Shown: positions 15,432-24,127, numbered from the stretch's first letter. The stretch: DNA of 39,515 bases from Streptomyces sp. OR43 (GCF_008042275.1 NZ_RDBK01000001.1:162668-202182), one strand, 5' to 3'. Made by a program: numbers and translations. Notes: generated by a model not told the origin, from the sequence alone.

Positions 15432-16724
15432 TCAGGTCAGGTGCACCGGGAGCGAGTCGATGCCGTAGACGATCGACAGCTTCCGGAAGCCGAGTTCCTG
15501 CGGCGGGACGGCGAGCCGCATGCCGGGAAACCGCCTGGCCAGCGCCGGGTAGGCGACGCGCAACTCCATACGCGCCAGCTCGGCCCCGATGCAGCGGTGG
15601 ATGCCGTGGCCGAAGGCGAGATGGCCGGACGGGGTGACGCGGTGCGGGTCGAAGCCCCCGTCATCCAGGACGTAGGCCGGATCGCGATTGGCGCCGCTCA
15701 GGGAGCAGAGCACCATGTCGCCGCGCGGAATGAGCACGCCGGCTATCTCGATGTCCTCACGGGCGAACCTGGGAAAGGCCATCTGGACCGCGGAGAGATA
15801 CCGCAGAACCTCCTCGACGAACGGTGCGGTCATCGTGTCGTCCGTACGCAGCCGGTCGAGGACCTCCTCGTTCCGCAACAGGACCAGCGAACCGAGTGCG
15901 ATCGTGCTCGCCGTCGTCTCGAAGCCGCCGGTGAGCACCCCGTCGGCGAGACCCGCGAGTTCCTCGTCGTCGACGCTGTCGCCGTGCTCCCGCACGATCA
16001 TGCCTAGCAGCCCGTCCCCCGGGTTTTGCCGCTGCGCCTTGACCACGTTCCTGAAGTAGTCCAGTGAGGCGGACATGGCGCCGAAGGGCGCGGTCGTCCC
16101 GCCGAAGAGATCGAAGCGGTCCATGGCCAGTTGCTGGAAGTCGTTCCGGTCGGCGTACGGCACGCCCAGCAGTTCGCAGATGGTGAGCGAGGGGACGGGC
16201 AGCGCGAACTCGTGCACCAGGTCCACCGGGCCGCGCGCGGCCTCCATCGCGTCGAGACGTTCCTCGACGATGGCTTCGATCCGGGGTGCCAGACGCCGTA
16301 GCCGGCGCATGGTGAACTCCGGCGTCAGAATGCGGCGCAGCCGCGTGTGCACCGGCGGATCGCTGAACCCGAGCCCGCCGGGGCTCTGCTCGGCGGCGAT
16401 CCCGGCGTTGCCCGCGAGGTTGGCGAAGTCAGTGCTGAAGCCCTCGGCGGATCCGAGCACCGCCTTCGACTCCTCGTAACCGGTGACCACCCAGGCGTCC
16501 ATGCCGAAGGGCAGCGAAACCCTGGACACCGGGGCACTCGCCCGGGTCGTGGCAACCCGGCGCACGGGATCGAGGCCGTCGCGGCGCAGGAGCATGAGCA
16601 GTTCCTCCGGCAGCAGCTTGATGGTGGAGGAGCCGATTCCGTGCCGTTGGATCCTGGCCAGGTAGGTGCGCCCGAGCCGGGCGGTGATACGGGAACGGAA
16701 CGTCGTACTCAATGTGCACTCCAT
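15432..16724 (-). CDS. Cytochrome P450
   Basis: A 430-residue soluble bacterial class I monooxygenase. The I-helix reads GVLTGGFETTAST (oxygen-activation acid and Thr), the K-helix ExxR is EEVLRYL, and the heme loop is FGHGIHRCIG with Cys378 as the iron ligand. No ferredoxin or reductase gene lies beside it, so redox partners must come from elsewhere. The ATG at 16724 lacks a clear ribosome binding site. Typical bacterial P450s are about 400 residues, so a slightly later start is possible. No biosynthetic cluster surrounds it; substrate unknown. Confidence 0.93.
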   Translation of the reverse strand: MECTLSTTFRSRITARLGRTYLARIQRHGIGSSTIKLLPEELLMLLRRDGLDPVRRVATTRASAPVSRVSLPFGMDAWVVTGYEESKAVLGSAEGFSTDFANLAGNAGIAAEQSPGGLGFSDPPVHTRLRRILTPEFTMRRLRRLAPRIEAIVEERLDAMEAARGPVDLVHEFALPVPSLTICELLGVPYADRNDFQQLAMDRFDLFGGTTAPFGAMSASLDYFRNVVKAQRQNPGDGLLGMIVREHGDSVDDEELAGLADGVLTGGFETTASTIALGSLVLLRNEEVLDRLRTDDTMTAPFVEEVLRYLSAVQMAFPRFAREDIEIAGVLIPRGDMVLCSLSGANRDPAYVLDDGGFDPHRVTPSGHLAFGHGIHRCIGAELARMELRVAYPALARRFPGMRLAVPPQELGFRKLSIVYGIDSLPVHLT

Positions 16725-17029
16725 GAGTCGTCGCGAGATCTGGTCGGTTGGCAGGCATGCGCGGGCGTTTACGGGCGTTCGCCGCCAGGACGTGGCCGAC
16801 TGCGCGGACTTCGGCTTCCTGACCAGGAATTATGACCACTTGTTCGGAGAAGGGGGCGGCCGGGTGGGGTATCGGTCGCTCATCCTTCGACGGTACGTGT
16901 GACGGCGCCCGCGCGCCCGGGCCGGCGGACGGCGGAGATATGCCTGGTGGCGGGGGTGCGAGATGACCGAGGGCGGTCCGCGGGGCGGGTTCCGGAAGAC
17001 CGCCCGGGGCTCCGCCCGACCCGTTCCTC
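16725..17029. promoter_or_regulatory. Intergenic region with a candidate P450 operator
   Basis: No gene is seen in these 305 bases. The palindrome TTCCTG-AC-CAGGAA lies at 16816-16829 and its edge overlaps CATAAT (minus strand 16834-16829), the best -10-like hexamer for P450. A matching -35 was not found. The rest is GC-rich and featureless. Confidence 0.35.
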
Positions 17030-17065
17030 TTGCCGGTGCTAGCGATACCGCGCTAGCGTGAAGGA
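17030..17065 (+). promoter_or_regulatory. Promoter and probable operator of the RHH/Fic pair
   Basis: TTGCCG (17030-17035) and TAGCGT (17054-17059) are 18 bases apart, and the GTG start is 6 bases past the -10, so the mRNA may be leaderless. GCTAGCG occurs at 17038-17044 and again at 17052-17058, one in the spacer and one across the -10. Repeated short palindromes like these suit a ribbon-helix-helix autorepressor. Confidence 0.6.
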
Positions 17066-17293
17066 GTGCCCAAGACACAGCTGAACGTTCGAGTGGACGA
17101 GGCCACCGCCGAGGCCGCGCGGCAGCGCGCGCTCCAGAGGGGGATGAGCGTGAACCGCTACATAGAGGAACTCGTCAAACAGGACGCGGGCGAGGTCGGC
17201 CACACCTTCGTCGAGGCCGCCGCCGACTTCATGAAGCAGTACGAATCGGTGTTCGCCGAGGAGTTCGGCTCGGAGCGCAAAGGCACCCGTTGA
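17066..17293 (+). CDS. Ribbon-helix-helix (CopG/HicB-like) antitoxin
   Basis: A 75-residue DNA-binding protein. The N-terminus QLNVRVDEATAEAARQRALQR and the following SVNRYIEELVK form a typical ribbon-helix-helix: strand residues 3-9, then two helices. The C-terminal acidic helix (FMKQYESVFAEEF) probably binds its partner. The GTG start at 17066 gives the family N-terminus; AAGGA just before it is too close for normal ribosome binding, again pointing to a leaderless message. Its stop overlaps the TTG start of the Fic-like gene. I infer the antitoxin of a type II pair that represses its own promoter. Confidence 0.85.
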   Translation: MPKTQLNVRVDEATAEAARQRALQRGMSVNRYIEELVKQDAGEVGHTFVEAAADFMKQYESVFAEEFGSERKGTR

Positions 17294-17661
17294 ACCTCCG
17301 GATCCACCTTTCCTGGCTGCTCATGGTCGCCGAACACAAGACACCCGGCGACCCTCAGGTCACCGACTGGGGCGCACTGGTCGCCGCGGTCGCGCGGCAC
17401 GAGGCGGAGATCTTCGGCAGCCCGGTCTACGGCGACCCCCACTCCAGAGCCGCGGCGCTGCTTCAACTCCTGCTGCACGTGCCCGCGCTGGAGCGCTCCA
17501 ACGCGATGTTCGCCTCGGCCGTCGCCTACGGCTATCTCGTCGCGTCGGGGCTCAAGGTCATCACTTCGCCGGAACAGGTGCGCGATCTGGCCCTCCTGGT
17601 CAAGGAGGGCAAGGCGGACGTCCGGGCCATTGCCGACGAGCTGCGCCAGTGGAGCCTGTGA
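17290..17661 (+). CDS. Fic/Doc-like toxin component with degenerate motif
   Basis: A 123-residue all-helical protein resembling Streptomyces proteins labelled Fic-family toxin component. The segment corresponding to the Fic/Doc active site reads HVPALERSNAMFA, where Doc and Fic have HPFxDGNKR-like sequences. The His and the trailing N and F positions can be aligned, but the glycine/Arg phosphate-binding part is missing. It may therefore not be an ordinary AMP-transferase or Doc kinase. The TTG start at 17290 overlaps the antitoxin stop (TTGA), so translation is coupled. It ends 4 bases from the convergent methyltransferase. Confidence 0.75.
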   Translation: MNLRIHLSWLLMVAEHKTPGDPQVTDWGALVAAVARHEAEIFGSPVYGDPHSRAAALLQLLLHVPALERSNAMFASAVAYGYLVASGLKVITSPEQVRDLALLVKEGKADVRAIADELRQWSL

Positions 17662-17665
17662 CCCG

Positions 17666-18373
17666 TCAGAAGCGCGAGCGCAGTCCCCGCGGCCCCCGGT
17701 CCACCACCGCCGACCGCCGGGCCACGCCGAGCACGCACGAGGACGTGGGAAGCCTGATGCCGCCCTCCGGCATATTGACCTTGCGGTACGTCTCCACCAC
17801 GAACCCGGCCGCCTCGATTGCGGCGAGCGCGTCGCGCGAGGTGTGACAGCCCCCGGACACCAGCGGCCAGAACGTCCTGTCCAGCGCGCGCTGGGTGGCC
17901 GCCATGGCCCGGCCGTCAGCCCGCACATGCTCGAAGAAGCGCAGCTCACCGCCCGGGCGCAGAACCCGGCGGATCTCCGCCAGCGACTGCTGCACATTGC
18001 GCACGGTGCACAGTACGAGGGAGGCGACGGCTCCGTCGAACGCCTCGCTCTTCACCGGGAGCGCCTCTGCCGTACCCGGTACGACGTCCACCGGGATTCC
18101 GGCGCGCAGCGCGGACCGTACCGCCAACTGCCGCAGTGTGCGCTCCGGTTCGATGGCGACCACCTCGGACACCGCGGGCGGGTAGTGGGCGAAGTTCAGG
18201 CCGTTGCCCGCTCCGATCTCGATGACCCGCCCGGACAGTCCCGACAGCAGCTCGGCCCGCACTGCGGCCATGCCCGCCGCGGATTCCGCGGCCACGCTCA
18301 TCCGGGCATAGAAACGGGCGAAGACGGGGTGGTGCACCGCGTCCTTCGGGATCTTCGTGTTCCGCAACCGCAT
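17666..18373 (-). CDS. Class I SAM-dependent methyltransferase
   Basis: A 235-residue methyltransferase. Motif I is VIEIGAGNGLNF near residues 47-58, motif II carries the acidic residue of AIEPE, followed by DGAVASLVLCTV and the post-I motif RVLRPGGELRFFEHV. This is the UbiE/METTL7-like layout. GGAGG lies 6 bases before the ATG at 18373. It sits 134 bases downstream of bioD on the same strand, which raises the question whether it is the BioC-type step of biotin synthesis. The N-terminus (HHPVFARFYARMS) does not look like BioC, so a lipid or small-molecule methyltransferase is more likely. Confidence 0.85.
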   Translation of the reverse strand: MRLRNTKIPKDAVHHPVFARFYARMSVAAESAAGMAAVRAELLSGLSGRVIEIGAGNGLNFAHYPPAVSEVVAIEPERTLRQLAVRSALRAGIPVDVVPGTAEALPVKSEAFDGAVASLVLCTVRNVQQSLAEIRRVLRPGGELRFFEHVRADGRAMAATQRALDRTFWPLVSGGCHTSRDALAAIEAAGFVVETYRKVNMPEGGIRLPTSSCVLGVARRSAVVDRGPRGLRSRF

Positions 18374-18507
18374 GACGGACCTCCTCGACGGGGCCGGTCC
18401 GCGCGGGCCGGGTGACGGGGGACGTCCCGCGGGCCCGCTCGGCCGGAAAGGTTCGGCTCCTTCGATTCTGCCTCCTGAGACGCATCCCGTCCTGTGCCGT
18501 ACACCCT

Positions 18508-19197
18508 TCAGTCCTGCGGCCGGCTCCCGCCCAGTCGAGCGGCCAGCCAACTCCCCGCGCGGGCACGGAAGTCCGCGGGGCTGAGCGATCCGGCGCCCGC
18601 CGGAACCACACCCAGCAGCGGGGCGCCCGCCGCCACCGGAAGGTCCGACAGGTTGCACCGCTCCGCCAGGTCCGGCTCTGCGGGCATGCTGCCGACCACC
18701 ACGCCGAGACAGTCCAGCCCGCGGGCCCGGAGCGCCTCCGCGGTCAGCGCCGTGGAGTTGAGTGTGCCGAGCCCCGCAGGCGCCACCACCAGGACCGGTG
18801 CCGCCAGCAGCCGCGCCGCGTCCGCCAGGGTCGCGCCGTCGTCGTCGAACCGTACGAGCAGGCCGCCCGCGCCCTCCACCAGCACCAGATCGTGCTCCGT
18901 CGCCAGCTTCCCGGCGGCCTCGGCGATCTCGTACGGGCGGACCGGGGTCATCCCGGCCCGGCGGGCGGCGGTCGCCGGCGCCAACGGTTCGGGGAACCGG
19001 GCCAGTTCGACCGCCGTCACATGACCGCCCGCCAAGCGCGCCACCTCGGCGGCATCACCCGGCTCACCCGGTTCCAGGCCCGTCTGGGCCGGCTTGAGCA
19101 CCGCCACCCGACGGCCCGCGGCGGCTGCCGCGACCGCCGCGGTCACGATCGTCTTGCCGATTTCGGTACCCGTGCCGGTCACCACCAGAACGCTCAT
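18508..19197 (-). CDS. bioD: Dethiobiotin synthetase
   Basis: A 229-residue ATP-dependent carboxylase that closes the ureido ring, turning 7,8-diaminopelargonate into dethiobiotin. The P-loop is VVTGTGTEIGKT at the N-terminus, the substrate Lys is in AVLKPAQTG, and VLVEGAGGLLV is the second conserved motif. The ATG at 19197 is 1 base past the bioA stop, so it lies in a bioB-bioA-bioD operon. The C-terminal RPQD end is ordinary. Confidence 0.95.
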   Translation of the reverse strand: MSVLVVTGTGTEIGKTIVTAAVAAAAAGRRVAVLKPAQTGLEPGEPGDAAEVARLAGGHVTAVELARFPEPLAPATAARRAGMTPVRPYEIAEAAGKLATEHDLVLVEGAGGLLVRFDDDGATLADAARLLAAPVLVVAPAGLGTLNSTALTAEALRARGLDCLGVVVGSMPAEPDLAERCNLSDLPVAAGAPLLGVVPAGAGSLSPADFRARAGSWLAARLGGSRPQD

Positions 19198-19198
19198 C

Positions 19199-20503
19199 TC
19201 AGCCCTCCCGCGCCGCAGCGCACACGGCGCGGCAGATCCGCGCCACATCGTCGTCACCGGTGACGTACGGCGGCATCGTGTAGACGAGGTCGCGGAACGG
19301 CCGCAGCCAGACGCCCTCGCGTACCGCCGCCCGGGTCGCGGACTCCATGTCCACCTCATGATCGAGCTGGACGACGCCGATCGCGCCCAGAACCCGTACC
19401 TCGCGGACTCCGGGCAGGTCCCCGGCCGGTGCAAGGCCGTCCCGAAGACCGGCCCCGATCCGCTTGACCTCCTGCTCCCAGTCCTGGCCGAGCAGCAGTT
19501 CGATCGAGGCGCAGGCCACCGCGGAGGCCAGCGGATTGCCCATGAACGTCGGCCCGTGGGCGAGCACGGGCACCTCGCCGCGGGAGATGCCCTCGGCCAC
19601 CGCGGTCGTGCACAGCGTCGCCGCCATCGTCAGGTAGCCGCCGGTCAGCGCCTTGCCCACACACATCACATCGGGCGAGACCCCGGCGTGCTCGGCTGCG
19701 AACAGCCTGCCCGTCCGGCCGAAGCCCGTGGCGATCTCGTCGAACACCAGCAGCACGCCGTGCGCGTCGCAGGCCTCGCGCAGGACGCGCAGGTACGCGG
19801 GGGAGTGGAAGCGCATGCCGCCGGCCCCCTGCACCACGGGCTCCACGATCACCGCGGCGAGCTCATCGGCGTGGTGTGCGATCAGCTCGCGCAGATGCGT
19901 CGCGTACGCGGCGTCCGGCTCCGCGTCGAAACCGGCCGGCGGCTCGTCCGCGAAGACCTGCCGGGGCAGTGCCCCCGACCACAGCTCGTGCATACCGCCC
20001 TCGGGGTCGCACACCGACATCGGCTGCCAGGTGTCCCCGTGGTACCCGCCGCGCCAGGTCAGCAGGCGCTGCTTGGCCGGCCGTCCGGCGGAACGCCAGT
20101 ACTGGAGGCACATCTTCACGGCCACCTCGACCGACACCGAGCCGGAGTCGGCGAGGAAGACGTGCTGCAACGGTTCCGGCGTGATCTCGACCAGCCTGGC
20201 GGCCAGCCGCACGGCGGGCTCGTGGGTGAGCCCGCCGAACATCACATGACTCATCCGGTCCAGCTGGTCGCGTGCCGCCTCGTTCAGCACCGGGTGGTTG
20301 TAGCCGTGCACCGCCGACCACCACGACGACATCCCGTCGACCAACTCGTGCTGCCCATGAGCCGGTTCGGCCAGCCGGAGCCGTACACCGGACGCGGACT
20401 CCACGACCAGCGGCTCCTGCCGGCCCGGCATGGGACCGTACGGATGCCAGACATGGGCCCGGTCCAGCGCCCGGAGCCCGGCGGGGGAGAGCGGCTCAGG
20501 CAT
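19199..20503 (-). CDS. bioA: Adenosylmethionine-8-amino-7-oxononanoate aminotransferase
   Basis: A 434-residue PLP-dependent class III aminotransferase that makes 7,8-diaminopelargonate using SAM as amino donor. Conserved motifs include HVWHPYGPM at the N-terminus, [49 protein letters not shown], the PLP-Asp motif [15 protein letters not shown] and the PLP-Lys in [11 protein letters not shown]. The ATG at 20503 overlaps the end of bioB by 8 bases; an in-frame ATG at 20530 is possible but lies inside bioB and outside family homology. Confidence 0.96.
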   Translation of the reverse strand: MPEPLSPAGLRALDRAHVWHPYGPMPGRQEPLVVESASGVRLRLAEPAHGQHELVDGMSSWWSAVHGYNHPVLNEAARDQLDRMSHVMFGGLTHEPAVRLAARLVEITPEPLQHVFLADSGSVSVEVAVKMCLQYWRSAGRPAKQRLLTWRGGYHGDTWQPMSVCDPEGGMHELWSGALPRQVFADEPPAGFDAEPDAAYATHLRELIAHHADELAAVIVEPVVQGAGGMRFHSPAYLRVLREACDAHGVLLVFDEIATGFGRTGRLFAAEHAGVSPDVMCVGKALTGGYLTMAATLCTTAVAEGISRGEVPVLAHGPTFMGNPLASAVACASIELLLGQDWEQEVKRIGAGLRDGLAPAGDLPGVREVRVLGAIGVVQLDHEVDMESATRAAVREGVWLRPFRDLVYTMPPYVTGDDDVARICRAVCAAAREG

Positions 20504-21716
20504 TGGGGGCGAGATCCGTACCCGCGCCACGACGGCGGACCGTCACCAGGTCCGTGCGCGCCGCCAGGTTCCCGTCGGCTTCCGCGAGGACGGGTTCCGC
20601 GGGAGCCGCCTCCTTCTCCGGGCCGTCGCCGCAGGGCGCACACCCGCCGCCCGCGTGCGAACCGCAGCCGTCACTCGCACCCGTGTGCGAACCGCAGCCG
20701 CCGCCCGCGTCGACCCGGTGGCCGGGCAGCGTCGTCGTACCCGCACCCTCGACCTCGAAGCCGGCGTCCGCGATCATGTCGAGGTCGGTCTGGCCCGCCT
20801 GGCCCTCGCTGGTCAGATAGTCGCCCAGGAAGATCGAGTTGACCAGATGCAGGGCCAGCGGCTGCATCGACCGCAGATGCACTTCGCGGCCGCCCGCCAG
20901 CCGTACCTCGACGTCCGGGCATACGAACCGGACCATGGCCAGGATGCGCAGACAGCGCTGCGGCGTCAGGTTCCATTCCTTGGCGAGGGGGGTGCCCTCG
21001 AAGGGGATCAGGAAGTTGACGGGCACCGAGTCCGGGTCCAGCTCACGCAGGGCGAAGACCACATCGACCAGGTCGGCGTCGCTCTCTCCCATGCCCGCGA
21101 TCAGCCCGGAACAGGCGGAGAGCCCGGCGGCCTGCGCCTGGTGGACCGTCTCCACCCGGTCGGCGTAGGTGTGGGTGGTCGTGATCTCCCCGTACGTCCC
21201 CTCGGACGTGTTGAGGTTGTGGTTGTAGGCGTCGGCGCCCGCCGACCGGAGCCGGTCGGCCTGGCCGTCGGAGAGCAGGCCGAGGCACGCGCACACCTCG
21301 ACGCCCTCGTTCTGTTCCTTGATCGCCTCGATGGTCTGCGACACCCGGTCGACGTCCCGGTCGGTCGGCCCCCGGCCGCTCGCGACCAGACAGACGCGCT
21401 TGGCGCCACCGGCGACTCCCGCCGCCGCTGCCTTCGACGCCTCGTCGGGCTTGAGCCAGGTGTACTTCAGGATCTCGGCCTTGGATCCCAGCCGCTGGGA
21501 GCAGTACGAGCAGTCCTCGGGGCAGAGCCCGGACTTGAGATTGACCAGATAGTTCAGCTTCACCCGCCGCCCGAACCACTGACGGCGCACCTTTCCGGCC
21601 GCGGCCACCACGTCGAGCAGTTCGTCGTCCGGGGTCGCCAGTACGGCGAGCGCTTCTTCACGGGTCGGCAGCTCGCGCCGCAGCCCCTTGTCCACCAGCG
21701 TGTTCAGGAGGTCCAT
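20496..21716 (-). CDS. bioB: Biotin synthase with Cys/His-rich C-terminal tail
   Basis: A radical-SAM enzyme inserting sulfur into dethiobiotin. The [4Fe-4S] motif is CPEDCSYC with Cys65, Cys69 and Cys72, in [17 protein letters not shown]. The core ends near residue 337 ([13 protein letters not shown]). About 69 further residues follow, making 406 in total against about 320-350 for ordinary BioB. The tail carries two CGSH units and a CAPC (Cys at about 341, 351, 359, 362; His at 344 and 354), then a long acidic and Ala-rich end. The DNA beneath repeats GTGCGAACCGCAGCCG. The ATG at 21716 heads the bioB-bioA-bioD operon, divergent from bioF. Confidence 0.95.
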   Translation of the reverse strand: MDLLNTLVDKGLRRELPTREEALAVLATPDDELLDVVAAAGKVRRQWFGRRVKLNYLVNLKSGLCPEDCSYCSQRLGSKAEILKYTWLKPDEASKAAAAGVAGGAKRVCLVASGRGPTDRDVDRVSQTIEAIKEQNEGVEVCACLGLLSDGQADRLRSAGADAYNHNLNTSEGTYGEITTTHTYADRVETVHQAQAAGLSACSGLIAGMGESDADLVDVVFALRELDPDSVPVNFLIPFEGTPLAKEWNLTPQRCLRILAMVRFVCPDVEVRLAGGREVHLRSMQPLALHLVNSIFLGDYLTSEGQAGQTDLDMIADAGFEVEGAGTTTLPGHRVDAGGGCGSHTGASDGCGSHAGGGCAPCGDGPEKEAAPAEPVLAEADGNLAARTDLVTVRRRGAGTDLAPNA

Positions 21717-21859
21717 GGCGACGATCCTGACGCACGGCACCGCTCCGAGCCAAGGAGGAACCGGACAACAGAGCCCGCTGAGGGTGTGTGCATGGCCACA
21801 CCATGACCGGCCGCGCCCGCGGTTAGGGTCTGTGAGCTGCCTACAAAAGGGACCCGCTC
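21717..21859. promoter_or_regulatory. bioB/bioF divergent control region
   Basis: These 143 bases must hold both bio promoters. GGTGTG (21783-21788) and CACACC (21797-21802) form an inverted repeat with an 8-base spacer. TAGGGT at 21824-21829 is a possible -10 for bioF. The site does not resemble the BirA or BioQ consensus that I know, so the regulator is open. Confidence 0.4.
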
Positions 21860-23002
21860 ATGTCCTTCGCCCCGTTCGACTGGATCGACGAGGAGGCGCG
21901 CCGCCGCGCGGACGCCGGACTTGTCCGTACGCTCCGGCCGCGGCCCGCCGAACCGGAACTGCTGGACCTCGCGAGCAACGACTACCTCGGCCTCACGCGG
22001 CATCCGGAGGTGACCGCTGCCGCGGCCGACGCGGCACGCCGCTGGGGCGGCGGGTCCACCGGCTCCCGGCTGGTCACGGGTTCCACCGCACTGCACGCCG
22101 AGCTCGAACGCGAACTGGCCGAATTCTGCGGTTTCGAGGCGGCCCTGGTCCTGTCCTCGGGGTACGCCGCCAACCTCGCCGCGCTCACCGCCCTGACCGG
22201 CCGGGGTTCGCTGATCGTGTCGGACGCGGGCAACCACGCCTCGATCGTCGACGGCTGCCGGCTCTCGCGGGCCGAGACCGCCGTCGTGCCGCACGCCGAC
22301 CCCGATGCCGTACGCAAGAGCCTGCACGCGCACCCGGGCCGGTCCCTGGCGGTCACCGACTCGGTCTTCTCGGTCGACGGTGACGCCGCGCCGCTGGCCG
22401 AACTGGCCGACGCCTGCCGCGCGGAGAACGCCGCGCTGCTCGTCGACGACGCGCACGGGCTGGGCGTACTCGGGGAAGGCGGCCGGGGCGCCCCCGCCGC
22501 GGCCGGCTTGGCGGGCGGCGACGGCATCGTCACCACGCTCACCCTCTCCAAGTCGCTGGGCAGCCAGGGCGGTGCGGTCCTCGGCCCGGCCCGCGTGATC
22601 GACCACCTCGTCAACACCGCCCGTACCTTCATCTTCGACACCGGGCTCGCCCCGGCCGCCGTCGGCGCCGCGCTCGGCAGCCTGCGGCTGCTGCGGCGCG
22701 AACCGGCACGCGCGGCCAGGGCCCGTACCGTCGCCACCGCGCTGTACGGGCAGCTGACCGCGTCGGGCCTGACCGCGGTCAGGCCCGACGCGGCCGTGGT
22801 CTCGGTACGCGCGCCCTCGGCGGATGCCGCCGTCCGCTGGGCGTCCGACTGCCGGGCCGCCGGCATCGCTGTGGGGTGCTTCCGGCCGCCGTCCGTACCG
22901 GACGGCATCTCCCGGCTGCGGCTGACCGCACGCGCCGACCTGACGGACGAGCAGATCGCCCACGCGGTGGCGGTCGTACGGCGGACCGCCCCGGCCGGCT
23001 GA
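21860..23002 (+). CDS. bioF: 8-amino-7-oxononanoate synthase
   Basis: A 380-residue PLP enzyme of the alpha-oxoamine synthase family. It condenses pimeloyl-ACP/CoA with alanine, the first committed step of biotin ring formation. Conserved motifs are ASNDYLGL, GSTGSRLVTGS, the Asp of LLVDDAHGLGVLG and the PLP-Lys of LSKSLGSQGG. The length is normal. It is divergent from bioB-bioA-bioD. No bioC, bioH or pimeloyl-CoA ligase is visible in the window, so pimelate supply is encoded elsewhere or by another route. A perfect 36-base palindrome lies inside the gene at 22758-22793. Confidence 0.96.
   Translation: MSFAPFDWIDEEARRRADAGLVRTLRPRPAEPELLDLASNDYLGLTRHPEVTAAAADAARRWGGGSTGSRLVTGSTALHAELERELAEFCGFEAALVLSSGYAANLAALTALTGRGSLIVSDAGNHASIVDGCRLSRAETAVVPHADPDAVRKSLHAHPGRSLAVTDSVFSVDGDAAPLAELADACRAENAALLVDDAHGLGVLGEGGRGAPAAAGLAGGDGIVTTLTLSKSLGSQGGAVLGPARVIDHLVNTARTFIFDTGLAPAAVGAALGSLRLLRREPARAARARTVATALYGQLTASGLTAVRPDAAVVSVRAPSADAAVRWASDCRAAGIAVGCFRPPSVPDGISRLRLTARADLTDEQIAHAVAVVRRTAPAG
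22758..22793. repeat. Perfect 36-bp palindrome inside bioF
   Basis: The left arm CCGCGTCGGGCCTGACCG (22758-22775) is followed without spacer by its exact reverse complement (22776-22793). In frame it encodes part of ASGLTAVRPDA in bioF. Confidence 0.93.
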
Positions 23003-23031
23003 GACGCCGGAATCCGCCGCTCCGCGGCGTC
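23003..23031. terminator. Hairpin between bioF and the DUF397 gene
   Basis: GACGCCG (23003-23009) and CGGCGTC (23025-23031) pair, with a competing inner stem GCCGC/GCGGC. It starts at the bioF stop and ends 4 bases before the convergent DUF397 gene. Confidence 0.6.
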
Positions 23032-23035
23032 CGGT

Positions 23036-23242
23036 TCAGCGGACGGAGTCGCCGTTCAGGGCGGTGACGAAGGAGGTCCAGGCCGTCGCGGAGAACTGCA
23101 GAGGCGGCCTGGAAAGGTCCTTGGAGTCGCGCACGGCCAGCCGCCGGCCACCGAACGGCGCGGCCTCCACGCAGTTGTTCATTCCCGTGCTGCGGCTGCT
23201 GCGCCGCCACCGTAACGCGTGCTGTGCGAGGCAATCCGACAT
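23036..23242 (-). CDS. DUF397-domain protein
   Basis: A 68-residue DUF397 protein, a small family found in Streptomyces and relatives beside WhiJ-like XRE regulators. Typical motifs are WRRSSRSTGMNNCVEAA, RLAVRDSKD and the C-terminal FSATAWTSFVTAL. It starts 24 bases downstream of the XRE-DUF5753 gene on the same strand. Members are thought to bind or modulate the partner regulator, sometimes described as toxin-antitoxin-like. The exact action is not known. Confidence 0.9.
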   Translation of the reverse strand: MSDCLAQHALRWRRSSRSTGMNNCVEAAPFGGRRLAVRDSKDLSRPPLQFSATAWTSFVTALNGDSVR

Positions 23243-23266
23243 GACGCTCCCTCGGGCAGTCCGGGT

Positions 23267-24127
23267 TCACCGACCGTCGCGGTCGATTGCGGCGATCAGA
23301 TCCAACGAGTGCTCCGGCGACAGCGCGTGTTCCTGAAGGGTGCGGAAGGCCGAGCTGTACGCCTCGAGGTCTTCTTTCCGCTCCAGGTAGAGGCTACTCG
23401 TCAAGTGGTCAAGAACGACCACATCCAGATCAGAAGTGGTCGGAAATGAGAAGATAACGAAAGGTCCGGTGAGGCCCACATAGCCACCGACCGAGAACGG
23501 CAACAACTGGAGCCGCACATTCGGTAGTTGGGCCACCCTGCTGAGATGGCGCAACTGCTCCCGCATCACCCGGCGGCCCCCGACCTCCCGCCGCAGCACC
23601 GCCTCGTCCAGTACCGCGCTCAGCCGCAGCGGAGGATCGCTCCGCAGGACGCCCTGCCGCGCCAGCCGTACTTCCACGAGCGAGTCGAGCTGTCCCGTGG
23701 GCAGTCCGTCGAGCGAGGCCCGGGTCACCGCACGGGCGTAGCCGGCGGTCTGCAACAGGCCCGGCACCACTGATGTCTCCAGGGTGCGGGCGGTGCGCGC
23801 CTGTGATTCCAGACTGATGAAGTCGCGGTACTGCGGCGGGATGAGACCGCGGTAGGCGTGCCACCACCCCGCGCCCCCGCCGCCCGCGGAACCCGCGAGT
23901 GCCTCCAGTACCTCCCGCAACTTCGGGTCGTTGGTGCCGTAGGTGTCGAGCAGCCGGGTCACGTCACCCGGCCTCACTCCGCTCACACCGGTCTCGATCC
24001 GGCTGACCTTGGACTGATGCCAGCCGAGCAGACGCGCCGCGTCCCGGCTCGTGAGTCCCGACGCGTGACGCAGACTCCGCAGCTCCTCCCCGAGCTTGCG
24101 GCGTCGCACCGCAGGGCCGTGCTGCAT
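23267..24127 (-). CDS. XRE-type regulator with DUF5753 domain (WhiJ-like)
   Basis: A 286-residue DNA-binding protein. The N-terminal helix-turn-helix covers about residues 10-65 (ELRSLRHASGLTSRDAARLLGWHQSKVSRIETG), and a DUF5753 domain fills the rest. GGGAGG lies 6 bases before the ATG at 24127; an earlier in-frame start at 24184 has no ribosome binding site. It is upstream of the DUF397 gene and divergent from an anti-sigma-like ATPase. That trio is the one found at developmental loci such as whiJ in Streptomyces. I infer a developmental or stress switch. Confidence 0.9.
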   Translation of the reverse strand: MQHGPAVRRRKLGEELRSLRHASGLTSRDAARLLGWHQSKVSRIETGVSGVRPGDVTRLLDTYGTNDPKLREVLEALAGSAGGGGAGWWHAYRGLIPPQYRDFISLESQARTARTLETSVVPGLLQTAGYARAVTRASLDGLPTGQLDSLVEVRLARQGVLRSDPPLRLSAVLDEAVLRREVGGRRVMREQLRHLSRVAQLPNVRLQLLPFSVGGYVGLTGPFVIFSFPTTSDLDVVVLDHLTSSLYLERKEDLEAYSSAFRTLQEHALSPEHSLDLIAAIDRDGR

